Below are positions 51,500 to 59,388 of a stretch of DNA of 64,000 bases, piece after piece (within the stretch, counting starts at the first letter, position 1; every line of letters begins with the position of its first letter). Origin of the DNA: an uncultured Eubacteriales bacterium (GTDB taxonomy: Bacteria; Bacillota; Clostridia; Oscillospirales; Acutalibacteraceae); contig CAKTEE010000002.1 of NCBI GenBank assembly GCA_934546985.1, positions 124,001-188,000 of the forward strand, given 5' to 3'. A program made the translations under genes and the position numbers. A model generated the notes under the pieces. The model saw only the letters and a list, made by a program, of their open reading frames with translations. It searched no databases and was not told the DNA's origin.

Positions 51500-53227
51500 C
51501 TATTCTTTAATTGCGCCGACTTTACACATCTGCGTACATACGCCGCACCCTACGCATTGTGTGAAATCAATGCAGGCTTTACCATCTTTTATGCTAATAG
51601 AAGGACAGCCAATCTTCATACACATTTTACACCCAACGCAACGTTCTGTATCAACCTTCAATGCTGGCTTATGCTTTACATATTTTAACAATGCACATGG
51701 ACGGCGGGAAATAATCATAGAAGGTGCATCTACTGCAAGCTCTTCTTTAATCACTGTTTCACATTCTTCCAGATTATACGGGTCAACTACTCTGACATGC
51801 TGGAAACCGCACGCTTTTGCCAAATCTTCAAGATTAACAGCAGCAGTCGGATCTCCCTTAATGGTATAACCTGTGGTTGGGTTTTGCTGATGCCCTGTCA
51901 TACCGGTAATACTGTTATCCACAACAATTACAGTAGAAAGGCCCTGATTGTAAACAATATCAATAATACCGGTAATCCCGGAATGAATAAATGTAGAATC
52001 ACCTATTACTGCGACTGACTTTCGCGCCGCTTCAACTCCGCGGGCAATATTTCTGCCATGCAGCGCTGTAATAGAAGCCCCCATGCACATTACGGTATCA
52101 ATTGCATTCAGCGGGGCGATAGCACCGAGGGTATAACAGCCAATATCGCCGCTGACCATAACATCAAGTTTTTTCAACGCATAAAATAAACCTCTGTGCG
52201 GACATCCTGAACATAATACAGGAGGACGAACAGGAACTGATTCATTAAATTGATAAAGTTCCGGTTTGAAACCAAGAATCTTTTCGGCAATCTGACTTTG
52301 GAAATATTCTCCGCAATAGCTGAATATTTCTTTTCCTATAACGTCTACGCCAATATTCCTGCAATGAGTTTCAATAATGGCGTCGAGTTCTTCTATAACA
52401 TATACTTTATCACATTTTTTTGCAAAATCCTGAATCAGTTTTACAGGCATTGGGTTAATAAGACCTAATTTTAAATAAGAAGCATTATCCCCCAAAGCTT
52501 CCCTTGCATATTGATAACAAATACCTGAAGTAATAACGCCAATTTTCGTATCATGCATTTCAACACGATTTAATGATGTTGTCTCTGCATATTCCGTTAA
52601 ACGCTTCATACGTTCTTCCACAAATACATGCCTTCCAATTGCATTTGCCGGCATCATTACATTTTTCTTTGGATTTTTCTCATAATCCCGCAAAGGGATA
52701 TCTTCCCGTTCACTATAATCAACAAAACTGCGGGAATGCGCGATTCGCGTTGTCAGGCGCAGCATAACCGGTGTATCAAACTGCTCAGATATTTCAAAAG
52801 CCGCCTTTGTATATTCCAGACATTCCTGAGAATCCGCTGGTTCAACCATCGCAGTTTTAGAGGCAACCGCATGGTGACGGGAATCCTGCTCATTTTGAGA
52901 TGAATGCATACCGGGGTCATCAGCAACACCGATAACAAAACCTGCATTGGCACCTATGTAAGACATGGTATATACTGGATCAGCCGCAACATTCAGACCA
53001 ACATGCTTCATACCGCAAAAAGAACGTGCACCTGCAATTGCAGCGCCTGCTGCAACCTCACAAGCCACCTTTTCATTCGGCGCCCATTCGCTGTACATTT
53101 CATCATATTTTGAAGCAAATTCCGTTATTTCCGTACTCGGTGTTCCAGGATAACTGGAAACGACACGACAGCCAGCTTCATAAAGTCCACGGGCAACTGC
53201 TTCATTGCCAAGAATCAAATTCTTCAT
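51500..53227 (-). CDS. iorA: Indolepyruvate:ferredoxin oxidoreductase, alpha subunit
   Basis: This 575-residue catalytic subunit contains a pyrimidine-binding domain (YPGTPSTEITEFA), a TPP-binding domain (SGDIGCYTLGAIAPLN, GDSTFIHSGI) and a C-terminal pair of [4Fe-4S] sites (CVGCKMCMKIGCP and CVGCGVCTQMC, about 535-570) that pass electrons to ferredoxin. The substrates are indolepyruvate, phenylpyruvate and hydroxyphenylpyruvate, the deaminated aromatic amino acids. AAGGGGG sets the start at 53227. A longer frame from 53284 would overlap the upstream paaK. The gap to paaK is one base. Confidence 0.97.
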   Translation of the reverse strand: MKNLILGNEAVARGLYEAGCRVVSSYPGTPSTEITEFASKYDEMYSEWAPNEKVACEVAAGAAIAGARSFCGMKHVGLNVAADPVYTMSYIGANAGFVIGVADDPGMHSSQNEQDSRHHAVASKTAMVEPADSQECLEYTKAAFEISEQFDTPVMLRLTTRIAHSRSFVDYSEREDIPLRDYEKNPKKNVMMPANAIGRHVFVEERMKRLTEYAETTSLNRVEMHDTKIGVITSGICYQYAREALGDNASYLKLGLINPMPVKLIQDFAKKCDKVYVIEELDAIIETHCRNIGVDVIGKEIFSYCGEYFQSQIAEKILGFKPELYQFNESVPVRPPVLCSGCPHRGLFYALKKLDVMVSGDIGCYTLGAIAPLNAIDTVMCMGASITALHGRNIARGVEAARKSVAVIGDSTFIHSGITGIIDIVYNQGLSTVIVVDNSITGMTGHQQNPTTGYTIKGDPTAAVNLEDLAKACGFQHVRVVDPYNLEECETVIKEELAVDAPSMIISRRPCALLKYVKHKPALKVDTERCVGCKMCMKIGCPSISIKDGKACIDFTQCVGCGVCTQMCKVGAIKE

Positions 53228-53228
53228 A

Positions 53229-54542
53229 TTATTTATTATCCCCCTTGGAATTTCGTAAATCAACAATCCTGTTTGCTTTGCCAATAAACCTCTGGATTGA
53301 TTTCGGCTCTCCCAGCGTAACCTTGCACTGAATCCCCAGTACCGTGTGCAGATTATGCTGTATCTTTTTCTTTAGTGTTTCTATATCAGTATAACGCTCC
53401 AGAACACTTCCGTCAATAAGTTCAACCTTCACTTCCAGTGTATCTGCACATCCTTCCCTTCTTACAACTAACTGATAGTGAGGGCCAATCTGTTCGATAG
53501 GGACAAGTACGCTTTCAATTTGAGAGGGAAAAACGTTAACGCCGCGGATTTTAAGCATATCATCGCTTCTGCCCATAACTTTATCCATTCTTACTCCTGT
53601 TCTTCCACAGGCACACGGCTCGTAATTCAGGCGCGTAATATCCTTAGTGCGGTAACGAAGCAATGGGAAACCTTCTTTAGACAAGGTAGTCACCAGAAGT
53701 TCTCCGCTTTCTCCCGGTTTCTTTGGTTCCAAAGTTTTACTGTCTACAATTTCCGGCAGAAAATGATCTTCATTGAAATGCAGGCCCTGCCGAAGATAAC
53801 ATTCACCGGATACACCGGGTCCCATCAATTCACTCATACCATAATTATCAGTTACAAACATTCCCCAAGCCTTTTCGATTTGGTCACGCATTTCCGGAGT
53901 ACAACCTTCCGAACCTAAAACACCATTTTTTAAGTGATAATCGCTCATTGGATATTCAAGTTCATTTGCAACCTCTGCCATATGCAAAGCATAGGAAGGT
54001 GTTGCAATCAATGTTGTAGTTTTAAAATCACGCATAAACATCAGGGCTTTTTCCGTATTACCGCTGGAATTGGGAACCACTGCAACGCCAAGTTTTTCCA
54101 AACCATAATGCAGGCCCAACGCACCGGTAAACATACCGTATCCAAAAGAAACCTGAGCAATATCTTCATCTGTAACATTAACAGCCGCCAAAAGACGCGC
54201 CATACAGTCAGACCATATTTCCAAATCATTTTTTGTGTAGCCAACTACTGTTGGTTTTCCTGTGGTACCGGAAGAAGCATGAATACGGACAATTTTTTTC
54301 ATCGGCGCCGCAAAATTCCCAAACGGATAATTATCACGCAAATCATCCTTCGTCGTAACAGGAATATACTGTATATCAGAAAGAGATTTAATTTTTTCCG
54401 GCGTTACGCCTGCCTCTTTTAATTTTTTTGTATAAAACGGAACGTTGTCCATGCAATAGCCAACCACCCATTTCAACTTGGTTAACTGAAGCTCGTTCAT
54501 TTCCTTCCGGCTCATAGTTTCAATTTCTTTTTGAAAAAACAA
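53229..54542 (-). CDS. paaK: Phenylacetate-CoA ligase (second copy)
   Basis: This 437-residue paralogue of the other CoA ligase has RIHASSGTTGKPTVVGYT, YGMSELMGPGVSGE, YRTKDITRLN and GRSDDMLKIRGVNVFPSQ. The start is a TTG at 54542 with AGAGGT upstream, giving MFFQKEIETMSRKEM, the usual N terminus. It leads the paaK-iorA-iorB-paaK-ACT block. The two ligases differ clearly along their length, so they are not a recent duplication and may prefer different arylacetates. Confidence 0.92.
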   Translation of the reverse strand: MFFQKEIETMSRKEMNELQLTKLKWVVGYCMDNVPFYTKKLKEAGVTPEKIKSLSDIQYIPVTTKDDLRDNYPFGNFAAPMKKIVRIHASSGTTGKPTVVGYTKNDLEIWSDCMARLLAAVNVTDEDIAQVSFGYGMFTGALGLHYGLEKLGVAVVPNSSGNTEKALMFMRDFKTTTLIATPSYALHMAEVANELEYPMSDYHLKNGVLGSEGCTPEMRDQIEKAWGMFVTDNYGMSELMGPGVSGECYLRQGLHFNEDHFLPEIVDSKTLEPKKPGESGELLVTTLSKEGFPLLRYRTKDITRLNYEPCACGRTGVRMDKVMGRSDDMLKIRGVNVFPSQIESVLVPIEQIGPHYQLVVRREGCADTLEVKVELIDGSVLERYTDIETLKKKIQHNLHTVLGIQCKVTLGEPKSIQRFIGKANRIVDLRNSKGDNK

Positions 54543-54590
54543 GAAAATTACCTCTTTCCATTTCGGTTATAAATTCAAAATACAACGACA

Positions 54591-54612
54591 GGGGCTGTTA
54601 CAGAACAACCCC
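54591..54612 (-). terminator. Weak hairpin after the symporter gene
   Basis: GGGGCTGTT (54591-54599) pairs with AACAACCCC (54604-54612) through one G-U and a 4-nt loop. The T-run on the minus strand is weak (TGTCGTTGTATTTTG), so partial read-through into paaK is plausible. Confidence 0.45.
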
Positions 54613-54690
54613 CGTAAAAGCTAAACTTGTTTATTCCGTATCATAGTATTTCTATAATAATATACGAAAAAGACAATTTTTTCAACCATT

Positions 54691-56181
54691 TTAGATATTT
54701 TCTTCTACAACTTTAGTATAAAATTTATCATTTTCCGCCGCACTTTTCCATTTCAATGCACGCGCAAGATAGGATACTCCAATACAAAGGATAAATGAAA
54801 CCGCCATTGCCGCACATGCATAGATCGGACCGTTTGGCGTTTTAAAACCAGAAACTGCAACCGGCACAAATGCTGTCAGAAAACCGCCAATCATACCGGC
54901 CCATGCACCTGCACGATTGATTTTTTTACTATACAGGGAAAGCATGTACGGTGCAAGGAACGAACCAGAAATAATTCCCCATGAATAGGACATCATTTCA
55001 AGTATCGGCGTTGGATAATTCGCAACAAAATAAGATAAAACAACAAAAACGAGGCAGAGAATACGCGTCATGGTCGCCGTGGAACCATCAGACATATTCT
55101 TTTTCCAACGAGCCTTTATCAAGTCCTGCGTCAAAGTTGAACATGCCGTTAAAGTAATACTGGAAAGTGTAGACACTGAAGCAGAAATCAAAAGCACCAA
55201 AACGATACCAAGAAGGATTGTTGGCAAATTTGACATTTTAAGCATATTCGGGATAATAAAATCCTTGCCTCCTACCGGCATATTATTGCCGAAAAACAGG
55301 TGAGAAAGAGAACCAATGAAATATCCGCCGCCTGCAACAAGAAGCGCAAAGAAAGTTGAAATAATCGTACCGCGTTTTACTTCTTTGTCATCCTTGATAC
55401 CGTAATATTTATGTATCATTTGCGGAAGCCCCCATGTGCCAAAGCTTGTCATTAAAACAGTAGCCCAAAGGGAAAGATGGGACATTCCGTCCATTGGCAT
55501 ATTTTCAGACATGTATTTCGTCATATTTTCCCATCCTGTTGCCAAACCGCCAACAGTCGGAGATTTTACAACAGAGATAATCAATGCAGTTACACCTACC
55601 ATCATGACAAGCCCCTGCACAAAATCTGCCTTTAAAGTAGCAAGATATCCGCCAAGAACAAGCACAACTGCGGAAGCAATTGCAATAACAATCATACAAA
55701 TACGTTCATCAAACCCAAGAAGGACAGAACATACGGAACTCAAGCCTTTATATACAGACGCTGAATAAGGCAGGAGGAAGATAAAAATAACTGCCGCGGA
55801 AAAGGTTTTCATCTTTGTACTTTCATACCGCGTCTCAAACAGCTGCGGCATTGTAGTTATTTTCAGACGATTTGTTACCTCACGAGTACGCCTTGCCAAA
55901 ACCAGCCATGCAAGCAAGGAACCAATTACTGCATTTCCGATACCAGCAAATATACTCCACAACCCATAATTCCAGCCTGAACCACCGGAATAACCGATAA
56001 ACATAACTGCGGAAAAATACGCAGTTCCATAAGACAATGCCGATACCCATGCACCTGCACTTCTGCCGCCAAGCGTAAAATCTGAAAGCTTTTTTGTACT
56101 TTTTGTGTTAGTAACACCAATCACCAGCATAAAAAGCACATAAATACCAATAACACTCCAAATAATAACTTCCTGACTCAT
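54691..56181 (-). CDS. Sodium:solute symporter (SSS family)
   Basis: This 496-residue transporter has about 13 membrane helices and the SSS pattern: FTLGGRSAGAWVSALSYGTA in the first helices, LARRTREVTNRLKITTMPQL in the loop and ISASVSTLSSITLTACSTL in the sodium-site helix. The substrate cannot be fixed by sequence alone. Proline, pantothenate and monocarboxylates are known for the family. Its position upstream of paaK-iorAB suggests uptake or exchange of an aromatic acid or amino acid, which is inference. A clear promoter lies upstream. Confidence 0.9.
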   Translation of the reverse strand: MSQEVIIWSVIGIYVLFMLVIGVTNTKSTKKLSDFTLGGRSAGAWVSALSYGTAYFSAVMFIGYSGGSGWNYGLWSIFAGIGNAVIGSLLAWLVLARRTREVTNRLKITTMPQLFETRYESTKMKTFSAAVIFIFLLPYSASVYKGLSSVCSVLLGFDERICMIVIAIASAVVLVLGGYLATLKADFVQGLVMMVGVTALIISVVKSPTVGGLATGWENMTKYMSENMPMDGMSHLSLWATVLMTSFGTWGLPQMIHKYYGIKDDKEVKRGTIISTFFALLVAGGGYFIGSLSHLFFGNNMPVGGKDFIIPNMLKMSNLPTILLGIVLVLLISASVSTLSSITLTACSTLTQDLIKARWKKNMSDGSTATMTRILCLVFVVLSYFVANYPTPILEMMSYSWGIISGSFLAPYMLSLYSKKINRAGAWAGMIGGFLTAFVPVAVSGFKTPNGPIYACAAMAVSFILCIGVSYLARALKWKSAAENDKFYTKVVEENI

Positions 56182-56208
56182 TTCATCATCCCTCTTGTTG
56201 AATTCAAT

Positions 56209-56250
56209 GCTTTAGGGCTAAAACACTTTAAAGCTTTCAGCATCTAAAGC
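56209..56250 (-). promoter_or_regulatory. Hairpin in the symporter leader
   Basis: On the minus strand GCTTTAG (56244-56250) can pair with CTAAAGC (56209-56215), closing a loop of about 28 nt that contains AGCTTT-type inner pairs. It lies between the promoter and the symporter start. Its role is unknown. Confidence 0.35.
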
Positions 56251-56261
56251 AAGCCTTATTT

Positions 56262-56290
56262 ATGATACTCTAATTTGTATCTATTGTCAA
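56262..56290 (-). promoter_or_regulatory. Sigma-A promoter of the symporter (aromatic 2-oxoacid cluster)
   Basis: On the minus strand a perfect TTGACA (56285-56290), a 17-bp spacer and TATCAT (56262-56267). Confidence 0.7.
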
Positions 56291-56329
56291 CAACAAACCT
56301 CGTCAAAGTGTATAAAAAACAAAAAGGAA

Positions 56330-56347
56330 AGCAAACTTCTGTTTACT
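56330..56347 (-). terminator. Terminator of the tepA-ftsK-ygiQ-MBL operon
   Basis: On the minus strand AGTAAAC pairs with GTTTGCT (one G-U) over a 4-nt loop, followed by TTCCTTTTTGTTTTTT. It overlaps the stop codon of the DUF3006 gene. Confidence 0.7.
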
Positions 56348-56570
56348 CCCCTTTGTCAAATAAACGATCCATCTGTTTTTTTATATCGCTTTTCCTTTTA
56401 TTTTCTTCCTGCAAATCATGAATCAACAACCCGCCTTCTTCATAAAACACCATCCCCTCTGCGGCAAAAAACGGTAAGTTATCTAAAAGAAATTTTCTTG
56501 TAATACCCGTGTCATTCTCACAAACAGCAAAACGTCCCTCTATTCGGTCAATACTCCAATAATTTTTCAT
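56343..56570 (-). CDS. DUF3006 family protein
   Basis: This 75-residue protein starts MKNYWSIDRIEGRFAVCEND, a recognised DUF3006 pattern (a small beta-barrel with a short charged tail). Its ATG overlaps the MBL hydrolase stop by 4 bp, so the two are translationally coupled. DUF3006 genes commonly follow ComEC-like MBL hydrolase genes in Firmicutes, which implies a shared but undefined function. Confidence 0.85.
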   Translation of the reverse strand: MKNYWSIDRIEGRFAVCENDTGITRKFLLDNLPFFAAEGMVFYEEGGLLIHDLQEENKRKSDIKKQMDRLFDKGE

Positions 56571-57550
56571 GCCGCTTTTTCCTCACTTATATTATATTTC
56601 TGCCCGTCACAGGAAACAACAACACTTCCGCTGCGGTCTGTACGGTATACTTTGCAATTTGACAAAATATCCAGCGTTGTTTTGCTCGGATGCCCATAGT
56701 CATTATCCTTTCCACAGGAAATAACTGCAATTTTCGGTGCGACAGCATGAACAAAATTAGGGGAAGATGAGGTAGAACTGCCATGATGACCTGCTTTTAA
56801 AACATCCGCCTGCAAATCCGTTTCTAATGCCAGCAATTCTTTCTCACGTTCTTTCTCTGCATCTCCGGTAAACAAATATGAGCAGTTCTGATAATCAATT
56901 TTGACTACAATTGACATATTATTTAAATTATCATAATCCGCTTTTGGTACCATAAAAGTGAGAATCAAATCATCCCATTGGATTTTTTGTCCATTCTGCG
57001 GCGCAGTTAACCGAGCGCCGCTTTCACCAATGGCATAAAGCAGTGAAGTATAAGATTTTGTTGTTGGTGTCATTCCCTCAGACAAACGTGTCATAAAAAC
57101 TTCCTTTGCCGGAATTTGATTTATTACCTCATCCATTCCGCCGATATGGTCGGAATGAGGATGCGTGGCAATCATATAATCAAGCGATGATACTCCCTGT
57201 TTTTTCAGATACTTAATAATACTGTCCCCACGGCCATTTTCCCCTGCGTCGATTAAAATATTATGTTTTTTATATTGAATTAGAATGCTGTCTCCTTGTC
57301 CAACATCAATATAATGAACCTGCAGCGGATCGGCAGAGGTATCGCCCGCTCCAATATTATCCAAATGAACCGCTGCAAAAATTTCCTGCCATGTTGGAAT
57401 AGAAACCGGCAGCTTCAAATATGGGCTGAGCGTAATAAAACAGCAAACGGAAAGTACGATTGATGTTCCGAAAATAAGCAGCCAATTTAAATTCTTCTTT
57501 TGTTTCGCGTTCCGTTTATTTTTTTTCCGTGTTTTTCTCGTTTTTGCCAT
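56567..57550 (-). CDS. ComEC/Rec2-like metallo-beta-lactamase-fold hydrolase
   Basis: This 327-residue protein has a very basic N terminus (about 1-22), one membrane anchor (about 23-45) and an extracytoplasmic MBL domain with ATHPHSDHIGG (the HxHxDH metal site), FTGDAE and KAGHHGSSTSS, resembling the C-terminal domain of ComEC. It lacks the competence membrane channel, so it is likely a free-standing nuclease or phosphodiesterase. The start at 57550 follows AAAAGGA, and 64 nt overlap the 3' end of ygiQ. A longer frame from 57643 would overlap more and lacks an RBS. Confidence 0.88.
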   Translation of the reverse strand: MAKTRKTRKKNKRNAKQKKNLNWLLIFGTSIVLSVCCFITLSPYLKLPVSIPTWQEIFAAVHLDNIGAGDTSADPLQVHYIDVGQGDSILIQYKKHNILIDAGENGRGDSIIKYLKKQGVSSLDYMIATHPHSDHIGGMDEVINQIPAKEVFMTRLSEGMTPTTKSYTSLLYAIGESGARLTAPQNGQKIQWDDLILTFMVPKADYDNLNNMSIVVKIDYQNCSYLFTGDAEKEREKELLALETDLQADVLKAGHHGSSTSSSPNFVHAVAPKIAVISCGKDNDYGHPSKTTLDILSNCKVYRTDRSGSVVVSCDGQKYNISEEKAA

Positions 57551-59370
57551 TGTCCTTTTTTCTCTCCTGTTATTTTTCCGCATGACGGGCGAATCAGACA
57601 TTTCGGTGATGTGCCGATTAAATCTCTGCGTCCTGCGCGGCAAAGCGCTTCTTCTACCAGCTTATGATTTTCCGGACGGAAATACTGAAGCAAAGCCCTC
57701 TGCATTGCTTTTTCGTGAGGATTTTTTGGTATATAGACTTCCTGCATCGTATAAGGGTCAAGACCTGTATAAAACATACAGGTTGAAATTGTTCCTGGTG
57801 TAGGATAAAAATCCTGCACCTGTTCCGGCCGGATATTATGATTTTTTAAAAACAGCGCTAATTCTACTGCTTCCTTTAGCGTAGAACCCGGATGAGAAGA
57901 CATCAGGTAAGGAACAAGGTATTGTTCTTTGCCTACACTGCCTGTCAGCTGAAAATATTTTTTTGAAAATTTTAAATAAGCTTCAATATGCGGTTTGCCC
58001 ATTTTATCTAACACTACGGCCGAACAATGTTCCGGCGCAACCTTTAACTGACCGCTAACATGATATTTTACCAATTCTTTAAAAAAGCTGTCATCTTTAT
58101 CTTCCAAAAGATAATCATATCGAATACCTGAACGGATAAACACTTTTTTTACGCCTTTAACACTCCTCAAACGGCGCAGAATTTGCAGATATTCGCTATG
58201 GTCCACACGGAGCTGAGGACACGGAACCGGTGCAAGACACTTTTTCCCTTTGCAAAGCCCTGCTTTCATTTGTTTCTGGCAGGAAGGGGCACGGAAATTA
58301 GCCGTTGGTCCGCCGACATCATGAATATATCCCTTAAACCGGGGACTGGCCGCTAGCTTTTCTGCTTCTTCTATTAAAGACTGTTCACTCCTTGCAGTAA
58401 TAAACCGTCCCTGATGAAAAGCAAGCGAGCAAAAATTACAGGCGCCAAAGCATCCGCGATTATGGGTAATCGAAAACTCTACTTCTGCAATCCCAGGTAC
58501 CCCGCCTTGTGATTCATATGATGGATGATACATGCGTTCATAAGGCAACGCATACACCCAGTCTAACTCCGACTGTGTCAATGGGGGCATCGGAGGATTC
58601 TGGATTACCATACGTTTGCCATGGCGCTGTTTTATCAAACGGCCGCGGACTGGATCCTGTTCGTCCTGCTGAATCCGGCATGAAACTGCATACTCCTTTT
58701 TGGAAGCAACAACGTTTTCAAAAGAGGGACATTCAACGCCTACATATGGTGTATCCCGTACATCCACACTGCAACAGGTTCCCAAAATATTGTTCATAGC
58801 ACTAATGGGCTCCCCTTGTGCCAGCCTGCGGGCAATTTCAATCGTCTGATTTTCCCCCATACCATAAGACAACAAATCTGCACCGGATTCCAGCAGGATA
58901 GACGGATGAATGCAATCATCCCAATAATCATAATGAGCAAAACGGCGCAAAGAAGCCTCTAGTCCACCAATGACAATTGGAATATTGCCATAAGCTTCCC
59001 GTATTTTGCTACAATAAACAATCACTGCTCTGTCAGGTCTTCTTCCCATTTGCCCGCCCGGGGAATAAGCGTCTTTACTGCGTTTTTTCTTTGCAGCCGT
59101 ATAATGCGCTACCATAGAATCAATATTGCCTGAACTTACAAAAAAGCCCAGCTTAGGTCTGCCAAACTCCGTAAAAGCTTTGGGACTGCGCCAATCCGGC
59201 TGAGAAAGAATACATACCTTATAACCGCTTGCTTCCAAAACACGGGTAATAATAGCAGCTCCAAAGCTTGGATGGTCTACATAAGCATCACCGGAAACAT
59301 AAACAAAATCCGGCCGTTTCCATCCGCGTTTTTCCATATCTTCTTTATTAACAGGCAAAAAACCGCTCAT
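57487..59370 (-). CDS. YgiQ-family radical SAM protein
   Basis: This 627-residue protein has the YgiQ N-terminal domain (B12-binding-like, RPDFVYVSGDAYVDHPSFGA), a radical SAM core with CFGACNFC (about residue 320) and the DUF3362 C-terminal region with further Cys (LCKGKKCLAPVPCPQL). The length is normal. Its reaction is unknown to me, although the family is widespread. The start follows GAGGGA. It lies 18 bp behind ftsK, and its 3' end overlaps the MBL gene. Confidence 0.93.
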   Translation of the reverse strand: MSGFLPVNKEDMEKRGWKRPDFVYVSGDAYVDHPSFGAAIITRVLEASGYKVCILSQPDWRSPKAFTEFGRPKLGFFVSSGNIDSMVAHYTAAKKKRSKDAYSPGGQMGRRPDRAVIVYCSKIREAYGNIPIVIGGLEASLRRFAHYDYWDDCIHPSILLESGADLLSYGMGENQTIEIARRLAQGEPISAMNNILGTCCSVDVRDTPYVGVECPSFENVVASKKEYAVSCRIQQDEQDPVRGRLIKQRHGKRMVIQNPPMPPLTQSELDWVYALPYERMYHPSYESQGGVPGIAEVEFSITHNRGCFGACNFCSLAFHQGRFITARSEQSLIEEAEKLAASPRFKGYIHDVGGPTANFRAPSCQKQMKAGLCKGKKCLAPVPCPQLRVDHSEYLQILRRLRSVKGVKKVFIRSGIRYDYLLEDKDDSFFKELVKYHVSGQLKVAPEHCSAVVLDKMGKPHIEAYLKFSKKYFQLTGSVGKEQYLVPYLMSSHPGSTLKEAVELALFLKNHNIRPEQVQDFYPTPGTISTCMFYTGLDPYTMQEVYIPKNPHEKAMQRALLQYFRPENHKLVEEALCRAGRRDLIGTSPKCLIRPSCGKITGEKKGQWQKREKHGKKINGTRNKRRI

Positions 59371-59388
59371 TATAATCCCTCAATTTAT

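Noticed and set aside
53228..53284. Upstream start of iorA at 53284
   Set aside because: It lies inside the upstream paaK and lacks an RBS, while AAGGGGG fits the ATG at 53227.
54543..54690. T-box or other amino-acid riboswitch before the paaK-iorAB block
   Set aside because: No T-box sequence or multi-stem leader is present; only one weak hairpin is seen.
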